Origin: an uncultured bacterium
GTDB lineage: Bacteria; Desulfobacterota; Desulfovibrionia; Desulfovibrionales; Desulfovibrionaceae
Direction: 5' to 3'
Length of the DNA: 12,738 nucleotides
Assembly (NCBI GenBank): GCA_905215675.1
Contig: CAJMRA010000030.1
Span: 1-12,738 of the forward strand
The position numbers and the translations under genes are program-made. This document shows, one piece after another, positions 1 through 8,770 of the stretch (positions within the stretch are counted from its first letter, which is position 1; the number at the start of each line of letters is the position of its first letter). The notes under the pieces were generated by a model. The model searched no databases. It saw only the letters and a program-made list of their open reading frames with translations, and had not been told where the DNA came from.

Positions 1-59
1 TTTCAGAGGGGACACAGGCCATGCGGCAAGTACTTTTCAAAGGTTATGTGTCGCCTATA

Positions 60-88
60 TTTTCTATTTATTTGAAATAAATAGAAAA
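60..88. promoter_or_regulatory. AT-rich near-perfect dyad upstream of ybeY, possible operator
   Basis: Positions 60-73 and 75-88 are exact reverse complements (14-bp arms) around a single central G at 74. The dyad is made almost entirely of A and T in an otherwise GC-rich window. A weak sigma-70-like pair lies just upstream: TTTTCA at 34-39, 16-nt spacer, TATATT at 56-61. This would place the dyad over the transcription start, a usual operator position. No T-run follows the 3' arm, so a terminator for an upstream gene is less likely. The dyad is seen directly; the promoter and operator roles are inference. No gene can be assigned in 1-130. Confidence 0.45.
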
Positions 89-130
89 ATAGTGTTAACA
101 CGCCCTAGAGCGTTTTACAGGAAGGTCCGC

Positions 131-580
131 ATGCCGCAACTTCGCATTACCCGGGAAACCACGCGCCTCTGGCGGCTTCCGCTGGACAGGCGGGAACTTG
201 CGCGGACGCTCGACATTTTCTGCCGCGTTATCGCCGCGCAGGGCCGCCCCCTGCCGGAATCCCTGACGCTGCGACTGGCCGACGACGGCCTGTCGGCCGA
301 TGCCGACGCCCGCGTCATGGGCTGTCCCGGCCCCACCAATATCCTGACGTTTCCGGGCGACGCCGGCCTGCCGGGAGAACTCCTGCTGTCGCTGGACACA
401 TGGGAACGCGAATGCCGCCTCTACCATCAGCCGCCCCTGCGTCACCTGCTGCGGCTGCTGGCCCACGGCATGGCCCATATGGCCGGTCTGGATCACGGGT
501 CCGAAATGGAAGCGCTGGAGCGGGCCTGTCTGCGGGCCCTGCCGCTTTCGCGGGAGTCCGCGCCGCGCGCCGCCGGATGA
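131..580 (+). CDS. ybeY: Endoribonuclease YbeY (rRNA maturation factor)
   Basis: A 149-aa zinc-dependent single-strand endoribonuclease of the UPF0054 family, acting in the cytoplasm in 16S rRNA 3'-end maturation and ribosome quality control. The zinc motif HGMAHMAGLDH is present, with ligands H112, H116 and H122, nearly the same numbering as E. coli YbeY (114/118/124). The substrate-cleft motif CPGPTNILTFPGD corresponds to the family's TNVLSFP motif. I chose ATG 131 because AGGAAGG (119-125) sits 5 nt upstream; an in-frame GTG at 92 has no comparable ribosome-binding site and would add 13 unconserved residues. The proline- and alanine-rich C-terminus past the helix is short, as usual. phoH often neighbours ybeY but is not in this window. 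The next gene starts 32 bp downstream on the same strand, so co-transcription is plausible. Family assignment is secure. Confidence 0.93.
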   Translation: MPQLRITRETTRLWRLPLDRRELARTLDIFCRVIAAQGRPLPESLTLRLADDGLSADADARVMGCPGPTNILTFPGDAGLPGELLLSLDTWERECRLYHQPPLRHLLRLLAHGMAHMAGLDHGSEMEALERACLRALPLSRESAPRAAG

Positions 581-584
581 GAGG

Positions 585-610
585 GCGTTCTTCCTTCAAA
601 AAAGGAACGC
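585..610 (+). promoter_or_regulatory. Hairpin occluding the Shine-Dalgarno of the peptidoglycan fusion gene
   Basis: In the 32-nt gap between ybeY and the next gene, GCGTT (585-589) plus CCTT (593-596) can pair with AAGG (602-605) plus AACGC (606-610), with a 3-nt bulge and a 5-nt loop. The AAGGA ribosome-binding site (602-606) would be fully paired. Translation of the downstream gene might therefore depend on melting of this stem, for example by ribosomes finishing ybeY. The pairing is visible; regulation is inference. Confidence 0.35.
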
Positions 611-612
611 AC

Positions 613-1938
613 ATGCATCTTGCACGACACCTCCTGTCGGCAGCCGCAGCCATGGCCTTGCTTGTGCCGCAGGCGGGCCGGGCAGCCGATTCCTTTTCCT
701 CCGACGCCTCGGGATTCGTCATGCTGACGGAGGTCATCCCCGATGCCGTTCAGGAAATCAGATATTATTCAATATACAACTTTGTCGGCGAACGCATCGA
801 CGGCTATGAAGCGCCCTGTGCCCTCCTGACGAAAGAGGCCGCCGCAGCCCTGAAAGCCGCCGGCGACGAATTTCTGGCGCGCGGCTATCGCCTCAAGATT
901 TACGACGCCTATCGTCCGCACAAGGCCGTACGCCATTTCCTGCGCTGGTCCCGCACCGGGGATTCGCGCATGCGGCAGTATTTCTATCCCCATACGGCCA
1001 AGGCCGCGCTCTTTGCCCGGGGATACATTGCCGAAAAATCGGGACACAGCCGCGGGAGCGCCGTGGATCTGACCCTCATCGACATGGCCTCGGGAAAGGA
1101 CGTCGATATGGGCGGGCATTTCGATCTGTTCGGCGACATTTCCCATACGAACTACGGCCGCCTTTCCGCCGCGCAAGCCCGCAACAGAAAGCTGCTTCGC
1201 GAGGTCATGCAAAAGCACGGCTTCAAGCCCATTCGCAGCGAATGGTGGCATTTTGTCCTGGCAGACGAGCCGTATCCGCATACCTATTTCACGTTTCCCG
1301 TCGCCCCCCTCCCCGAACCAGCCTGCCCCGACGCGGCGCAGGCGGCGCGGCTGCGCGTTGCCCGGCGCACGGATCAGCTCATTCTCGTGGGCGCGACCGG
1401 AACCTCGGCCTCGGACGCCGTTCTTGCCCTGTACGAACGGCAGGGGCACGCATGGCGGCGGGTTCTTGCCGTTCCCGCCCGCATCGGCAAGGAGGGTCTG
1501 GGAAAAACAAGGGAAGGGGACAACAAGACGCCCACGGGCGTCTATCGTTTCACCAGGGCGTTCGGCATCGCTCCCGATCCGGGAAGCCGCATGCCGTACA
1601 CGCGCCTCAACGACAGTCACTACTGGGTCGGGGATTCGGCGTCCCCCCTGTACAACAGGTTTGCAAGCGTCGTCGGCGGCGACGCGCCCTTTGATACAAC
1701 GCAAAGCGAACATCTCATCGACTATGCGCAAGCCTATCGGTATTGTCTCAGCATCAGCTACAATGAGGCGGGACAACCCGGCAGGGGATCGGCCATCTTT
1801 CTCCACTGCTATCCCGAAAACCCCTATACGGGCGGCTGCATCGCCGTCCCGGAAGAGGCCATGAAGACCATCATGCGGCGCGTGCATGAAAAATGTCTTC
1901 TGGTCATTGACCGCAGGGAAAATCTGGCGTCATATTGA
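613..1938 (+). CDS. Exported VanX-type D-Ala-D-Ala dipeptidase / YkuD L,D-transpeptidase fusion
   Basis: A 441-aa protein with two cell-wall enzyme domains. Residues 1-24/25 form a Sec signal peptide (basic start, Ala/Leu-rich core, AGRA-A cleavage site), so the mature protein is periplasmic. Residues ~35-225 are a peptidase M15D domain. The VanX set is complete: R101 in DAYRPHKA, zinc ligands H145 and D152 in SGHSRGSAVD, and catalytic E210 with zinc ligand H213 in EWWHF, at the same mutual spacings as VanX R71/H116/D123/E181/H184. Residues ~240-441 match the L,D-transpeptidase catalytic family of COG3786: TPTGVYRFTRAFG, DSHYWVGDSASPLYNR, then H398 and nucleophile C409 in HCYPENPYTGGCIAV. The usual S/T-H-G-C is T-G-G-C here, as I recall for this subfamily. 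Start ATG 613 follows AAAGGA. The presumed role is D-Ala-D-Ala or stem-peptide trimming plus 3-3 cross-linking or side-chain exchange. Vancomycin resistance is not implied: no vanH, vanA or vanRS is present. Confidence 0.88.
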   Translation: MHLARHLLSAAAAMALLVPQAGRAADSFSSDASGFVMLTEVIPDAVQEIRYYSIYNFVGERIDGYEAPCALLTKEAAAALKAAGDEFLARGYRLKIYDAYRPHKAVRHFLRWSRTGDSRMRQYFYPHTAKAALFARGYIAEKSGHSRGSAVDLTLIDMASGKDVDMGGHFDLFGDISHTNYGRLSAAQARNRKLLREVMQKHGFKPIRSEWWHFVLADEPYPHTYFTFPVAPLPEPACPDAAQAARLRVARRTDQLILVGATGTSASDAVLALYERQGHAWRRVLAVPARIGKEGLGKTREGDNKTPTGVYRFTRAFGIAPDPGSRMPYTRLNDSHYWVGDSASPLYNRFASVVGGDAPFDTTQSEHLIDYAQAYRYCLSISYNEAGQPGRGSAIFLHCYPENPYTGGCIAVPEEAMKTIMRRVHEKCLLVIDRRENLASY

Positions 1939-1941
1939 CGC

Positions 1942-1980
1942 CGGGTTCATGCCGGACGACGCTTCATGAACGAAAACCCG
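1942..1980 (+). other. Bulged hairpin between two co-directional genes
   Basis: CGGG (1942-1945) pairs with CCCG (1977-1980), and TTCATG (1946-1951) pairs exactly with CATGAA (1965-1970). A 6-nt bulge (1971-1976) lies on the 3' side and the loop is 13 nt. It occupies most of the 68-nt gap between the peptidoglycan fusion and the membrane protein gene. There is no T-run after it, so I do not call it an intrinsic terminator. It could be a processing or stability element. The structure is seen; the function is unknown. Confidence 0.3.
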
Positions 1981-2006
1981 TTGCCGCGTCACAAAGGACA
2001 ACAACC

Positions 2007-2525
2007 ATGATATTCTTTTGCCGCAAGGCTGCCACTGCCGACGGTCGCGTGCGCTGGGCCGTCTGTGTTCCCACCTTTCTGGGCTTCATCACCATCGCCT
2101 GGTTCTATTCCGCCGAACTGGCCGCGGCCTTTGCCGATCGTCTTGAACATGACGAACCGAGCCGCTGTCTGGCCGAAGAAGACGCCTGGCGGGAATTCCT
2201 GTTCCGGGTGGATCTGTTCTGGAACGGCAAATTGCAGAAGGACCGCGAGGACCTGTTGCCGCATCATGAAGGATTGCGCGCCCTGCTGTGCGATTATAAC
2301 GACGCCATCGCAAGGCTGCTGCGGGAATGCGCGCCGGACGAACATGCCCGCCGCTTCCGCGATGTGTGGGACGCCTCCTTCGACGCCATGAGCGCGCGCG
2401 GCAACGGCATGGAAGACCTGGCGGCGCTGCTGCGCGCGCAGCAGCGCGTCTTCTCCTCCCTGCTTGCCGATATTACCGCCCGCGCGGGCATTACGACGGC
2501 TCCCGAAGGCGCGCGCCTGCAATAG
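2007..2525 (+). CDS. Small single-pass membrane protein of unknown function
   Basis: A 172-aa protein that I do not recognise. The N-terminus is basic (R6, K7, R14, R16) and is followed by a hydrophobic segment at about residues 17-36 (tryptophan at both ends, Phe/Ile/Ala core). By the positive-inside rule this anchors the protein with residues ~40-172 in the periplasm. The soluble part is charged and probably all-helical (Glu/Asp/Arg/Leu/Ala-rich), with a tail that turns proline/glycine-poor only near residue 160. It contains no recognisable catalytic motif; cysteines are scattered and unpaired in motif terms. ATG 2007 follows AAAGGA (1993-1998) with an 8-nt spacer; an in-frame TTG at 1935, overlapping the previous stop, is less likely. 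The position downstream of a periplasmic peptidoglycan enzyme and the presumed topology would suit an envelope role, but this is only context. The stop is followed within 6 nt by repeat copy A. Confidence 0.72.
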   Translation: MIFFCRKAATADGRVRWAVCVPTFLGFITIAWFYSAELAAAFADRLEHDEPSRCLAEEDAWREFLFRVDLFWNGKLQKDREDLLPHHEGLRALLCDYNDAIARLLRECAPDEHARRFRDVWDASFDAMSARGNGMEDLAALLRAQQRVFSSLLADITARAGITTAPEGARLQ

Positions 2526-2530
2526 GGCAT

Positions 2531-2655
2531 TTTCAGTTTGAAACGCCATGCGTTTCAAACCATACGGCCTGTCGTTTTGCGGAAAAAGCGCGGTTTTTCC
2601 GCTCACTTCGGGCCGGGCGGCGCTGTGCCGCCGCCTCGCGTTTCATCTTTTTCAA
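2531..2655 (-). repeat. Dispersed structured repeat, copy A (three hairpins)
   Basis: Reads in the minus orientation relative to copies B and C. It contains three stems on the plus strand: 2536-2546 with 2550-2560 (11 bp perfect, 3-nt loop CAT); 2579-2587 with 2594-2602 (9 bp perfect, 6-nt loop); 2616-2622 with 2629-2635 (7 bp GC, 6-nt loop). The linker 2560-2574 is the reverse complement of the invariant core CGACAGGCCGTATGG shared with copies B and C. The element fills most of the convergent gap between the membrane protein gene (stop 2525) and the nucleotidyltransferase gene (stop at 2724). No transposase or convincing reading frame is inside. It could be a non-autonomous mobile element (MITE/REP-like) or a structured RNA end. 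Homology to copy B extends over about 125 nt with loop changes but intact stems. Confidence 0.85.
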
Positions 2656-2723
2656 CGTTGAAACACCCTGGGCAGCACTCTCCGCGGCCTGTTTCGGGGG
2701 GAGGGACCCCTCCAGACAAAACG

Positions 2724-3851
2724 TCATGGGTCCAGAACCTGGCGGGCATGTACGTTGAGGGCGGAAAGGGCCGCGCAGTGCAGCTCCCGGAGGCGCATTT
2801 CCGAATTGCGCCCCCGGTTGCGCCACTCCGGCGGCAAATGGATGTTCCGCAACAGTTCCACCCGGCGCGTCGCCTCGCCGGAAAGGGGAATACCCCCGTC
2901 GGCATCCACCATGCGCCAGAAAGAGTTGTGAAGCCCGGCGCGATGAACGCGCCAGAGGACATCCCGCTGCCTGCCGGGCCGCATGGACAGCAGCAGGCCC
3001 GCCCGCATGTGTTCCTCGGCGGCAAGCGCTCCCGCCTGCTGATAGACGCGCGGCAGACGCAGCCGCCGTCCCAGCTCCACGGCCGGCAGGACGCCCCGCT
3101 TTTCGTGCCCGTAGTGATGGGGAAGTTCCTCCCCGGGCGTGGTCACCTTGCCGAGATCATGGCACAGCGCCATCCACGCGGACAGGGGATCGCCCGCCAC
3201 GGCATTCATGACGTCGGCAAGATGCTCCAGCACGCTGCCGTCATGCCAGGGCCGCGGCCCCGCCGGTATGGTCGAGGCCGCGTCGAGTTCGGAAAACCAG
3301 ACGCGCAGGCATGAACCTTCATCCAGTACTTGAAGAAAACGCCCCGGCAACGGCGTTGCCAGCGCCTTGAGCAGCTCGCGCCCCACACGCTCGGCAGGAA
3401 TGCGCCGCAGGGCCTCGTCCGGCACGGCGCGCATGCGTTCCGCGCATTCCCCGGCAAGACGAAAACCGGGCAGGGCCGCGGCAAGGCGGGCCACGCGGAA
3501 CACCCGGGCGGGATCATCCAGAAAGGACCGCACGGAGGCCGGGCGCAGGATACCGTCGCGCAAATCCCGCAGCGCCTGCGGATGACAGTGCAGGCGGCCG
3601 CTTTCCTCCAGCGCAAGGGCGTTGATGGTCAGATCGCGCGCGGCAAGATCGCGCTCCAGCGAATTTTCCCGCAACGGCATATACTCGTGCCCGCGCCAGA
3701 GGCAGACCCTGACGCTGACGCCCACGACACGCGCTTCCGCATGTTCCGCGACAAAGGATTCCGGGCTGCCGGAAAAGGCGAAATCCAGATCGCCGGGGCG
3801 ACGCCCCAGCAGCAGATCCCGTACGGCGCCGCCCACAAGATAGATGCTCAT
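2724..3851 (-). CDS. tRNA nucleotidyltransferase (CCA family) with HD domain, possibly CC-adding
   Basis: A 375-aa class II tRNA nucleotidyltransferase homologue, which adds 3'-terminal nucleotides to tRNA in the cytoplasm. Motif order matches E. coli Cca: GGAVRD (7-12), catalytic D21 and D23 in GDLDFAF, RDLTINAL (72-79), DDPARVFRVAR (112-122, nucleotide-selecting motif), RIPAERVGREL, then an HD phosphohydrolase domain with H210, H231-D232 (LCHDLGK) and HHYGHEKRG. The segment between EYMPLRE and RDLTINAL is about 18 residues shorter than I recall for E. coli Cca. This removes the flexible loop that CCA-adding enzymes need for the final A, so a CC-adding enzyme with a separate A-adding partner is possible. 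The C-terminus is also shorter (E. coli 412 aa). The start follows GGAGAACGC on the minus strand. It is divergent from birA with 32 bp between starts and convergent with the membrane protein gene. No cca symbol is given because specificity is unclear. Confidence 0.85.
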   Translation of the reverse strand: MSIYLVGGAVRDLLLGRRPGDLDFAFSGSPESFVAEHAEARVVGVSVRVCLWRGHEYMPLRENSLERDLAARDLTINALALEESGRLHCHPQALRDLRDGILRPASVRSFLDDPARVFRVARLAAALPGFRLAGECAERMRAVPDEALRRIPAERVGRELLKALATPLPGRFLQVLDEGSCLRVWFSELDAASTIPAGPRPWHDGSVLEHLADVMNAVAGDPLSAWMALCHDLGKVTTPGEELPHHYGHEKRGVLPAVELGRRLRLPRVYQQAGALAAEEHMRAGLLLSMRPGRQRDVLWRVHRAGLHNSFWRMVDADGGIPLSGEATRRVELLRNIHLPPEWRNRGRNSEMRLRELHCAALSALNVHARQVLDP

Positions 3852-3883
3852 GCGTTCTCCGGCATGTTCACAAGGAAAGGATC

Positions 3884-4681
3884 ATGAATTCGTATTGTTA
3901 TCCAAGTCATCCCCCGTTGCCAAGCGCCGCGCCGGGCGGCCCCGCCGTCTGGCGGCTGGGCGACGTGGATTCCTGTCTCGACAGCGCCCGGCGGCTGGCC
4001 GGACAGGGGCGTCTGGCGCCCTGGGACAGCGTGCAGGTCATCTCCCAGCGGCAGGGCAGGGGACAGCTGCGCCGCCGCTGGATTTCGCCTCCGGGCAATG
4101 TGTACGCCGCGCTGCGTCTTCCCCCGGAAGCGCCGTTCAACAGCTCCGAAGGCAGCATTGTCTGCGGGCTCATGCTGGCGCGCGGCCTGCGGGCGCTGGG
4201 CTGGGAAACGCTCCTGAAATGGCCCAACGACATTGTCGTGTGCCGGGGAGGCGAGGTCCGCAAGCTGGCCGGCCTGCTGCTGGAAGAACGGGGAGAGTGC
4301 CTGCTCGCGGGCATCGGCATTAATATAATGTTCTGTCCGGGCACGGAGGACATGCGCCGCGACGCCGCCATGCCCGCCACCTGTCTGGCGCGGCTGACGC
4401 CGGACGGCGCGGAGACGCCCACAGCCGAGAGTTTGTGGCGTCGGCTTGTAAATCATCTGTTTTCTGCATATAGTCAGGAACACTTTTTTGCAGCGCACTG
4501 GCGTGAGGATGCCGAGCGCCTGCTGTTATGGCGACATCGGAACGTCATAGTGGACGACGGCCGCGAAAAAACGCACGGTCGCCTTGCGGGGCTGGCCCCG
4601 GACGGCGGCCTTTGCCTGATCCGCGACGGGCGGGAATACATTCTCCATGGCGGCAGTCTGCGCCTTGATCAGACACGTTGA
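3884..4681 (+). CDS. birA: Biotin--[acetyl-CoA-carboxylase] ligase, catalytic domain only
   Basis: A 265-aa biotin-protein ligase. It forms biotinyl-5'-AMP and attaches biotin to a lysine of BCCP domains in the cytoplasm; the obvious target is the pyruvate carboxylase encoded next. Visible motifs: DVDSCLDSARRL near residues 27-38 (biotin pocket start), the adenylate-binding loop GRGQLRRRW (58-66, matching GRGRRGRKW of E. coli), KWPND (112-116), K127 in RKLAGLLLEE (equivalent to E. coli K183), and GIGIN (143-147). A small C-terminal SH3-like domain follows (residues ~215-265). There is no N-terminal winged helix, so this is a group I ligase that cannot itself repress a bio operon. ATG 3884 is preceded by AAGGAAAGG (3873-3880 region). 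pyc begins 73 nt downstream on the same strand without an intrinsic terminator in between, so an operon is likely. Confidence 0.93.
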   Translation: MNSYCYPSHPPLPSAAPGGPAVWRLGDVDSCLDSARRLAGQGRLAPWDSVQVISQRQGRGQLRRRWISPPGNVYAALRLPPEAPFNSSEGSIVCGLMLARGLRALGWETLLKWPNDIVVCRGGEVRKLAGLLLEERGECLLAGIGINIMFCPGTEDMRRDAAMPATCLARLTPDGAETPTAESLWRRLVNHLFSAYSQEHFFAAHWREDAERLLLWRHRNVIVDDGREKTHGRLAGLAPDGGLCLIRDGREYILHGGSLRLDQTR

Positions 4682-4689
4682 GCGCGACG

Positions 4690-4725
4690 GCCCGAAATCA
4701 TCGGGCAGGGCGGGTATCTCCCGCC
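4690..4725 (+). promoter_or_regulatory. Two tandem GC hairpins in the birA-pyc gap
   Basis: GCCCGA (4690-4695) pairs with TCGGGC (4701-4706) over a 5-nt loop. Two bases later GGCGGG (4709-4714) pairs with CCCGCC (4720-4725), also over a 5-nt loop. Both stems are perfect 6-mers. They end 29 nt before the pyc start codon. No T-run follows, so they are not a standard terminator. They could set the birA:pyc expression ratio through mRNA processing or stability. Structure seen, role inferred. Confidence 0.45.
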
Positions 4726-4754
4726 AATGAGACTACCAAGCAAGGGCTGAGGGA

Positions 4755-8456
<3,702 letters not shown>

Positions 8457-8463
8457 GCATCCC

Positions 8464-8507
8464 GCAAAGGCCGTTTCCGCCGTCCCGGAAACGGCCTTTG
8501 CCTTTTT
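8464..8507 (+). terminator. Strong rho-independent terminator after pyc
   Basis: A 16-bp perfect stem (8464-8479 with 8486-8501) with a 6-nt loop is followed by C and five T (8503-8507). It begins 8 nt after the pyc stop. It ends the birA-pyc transcript and insulates it from the PEP-synthase-like gene. Confidence 0.95.
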
Positions 8508-8509
8508 GC

Positions 8510-8539
8510 TTGTCCTTTAACCCTGTTTTCCACTATAGT
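8510..8539 (+). promoter_or_regulatory. Candidate sigma-70 promoter for the PEP-synthase-like gene
   Basis: TTGTCC (8510-8515, 4 of 6 to consensus), an 18-nt spacer, and TATAGT (8534-8539, 5 of 6). It lies directly after the pyc terminator. Transcription would start near 8546, giving a 5' UTR of about 225 nt that contains repeat copy B. The motif is seen; activity is inferred. Confidence 0.55.
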
Positions 8540-8582
8540 TATCGCAGCTCACGGAACCATGCCGTGCTTTTCCGTCGAGCGC

Positions 8583-8719
8583 CTAGAGAGTTTTCCCCTT
8601 GAAAAAGGCGGAACGCGAGGCGGCGGTACGCGCCGCCCGGCCGAAAATGCGCGGGGAAACCGTGCTTTTTCCGCGCAACGACAGGCCGTATGGTTTGCAA
8701 ACGCAACGCGTTTCAAACC
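8583..8719 (+). repeat. Dispersed structured repeat, copy B (in presumed 5' UTR)
   Basis: Begins at the boundary motif CTAGAGAG (8583-8590). Homology to copy A runs from about 8599 to 8719. Stems: GGCGGCG 8619-8625 with 8631-8637 (7 bp, 5-nt loop); 8649-8659 with 8666-8676 (11 bp including two G-U pairs, 6-nt loop); 8692-8704 with 8708-8719 (12 bp with one bulged C at 8698, 3-nt loop). The invariant core CGACAGGCCGTATGG is at 8679-8693. It sits between the candidate promoter and the ribosome-binding site of the PEP-synthase-like gene, so it should be transcribed as part of that mRNA leader. There is no transposase or convincing coding frame. Confidence 0.87.
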
Positions 8720-8760
8720 ACCAATGCGCTATCAGATTCCACTCCCTTTTCCGTGTTACC

Positions 8761-8768
8761 GGAGGAAG
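8761..8768 (+). promoter_or_regulatory. Shine-Dalgarno deciding the start of the PEP-synthase-like gene
   Basis: GGAGGAAG ends 2 nt before ATG 8771, with the GGAGG core 5 nt upstream of it. This favours ATG 8771 over the in-frame ATG at 8690, which lies inside the conserved core of repeat copy B and has no ribosome-binding site. Confidence 0.85.
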
Positions 8769-8770
8769 TC

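Noticed and set aside
92..130. GTG at 92 as the ybeY start
   Set aside because: No good ribosome-binding site, while ATG 131 has AGGAAGG at 5 nt and gives motif positions matching E. coli YbeY.
613..1938. Vancomycin-resistance (vanX) gene
   Set aside because: No vanH, ligase or two-component genes nearby; the domain is fused to a transpeptidase in a Gram-negative-like context, so it is more likely a housekeeping cell-wall enzyme.
2700..2713. GGAGG/CCTCC hairpin just past the nucleotidyltransferase stop as its terminator
   Set aside because: Stem of only 5 bp and no T-run on the minus strand; too weak to call.
8690..8770. Upstream in-frame ATG giving a 27-residue longer PEP-synthase-like protein
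   Set aside because: The ATG is part of the invariant repeat core and has no ribosome-binding site; ATG 8771 has GGAGGAAG just upstream.
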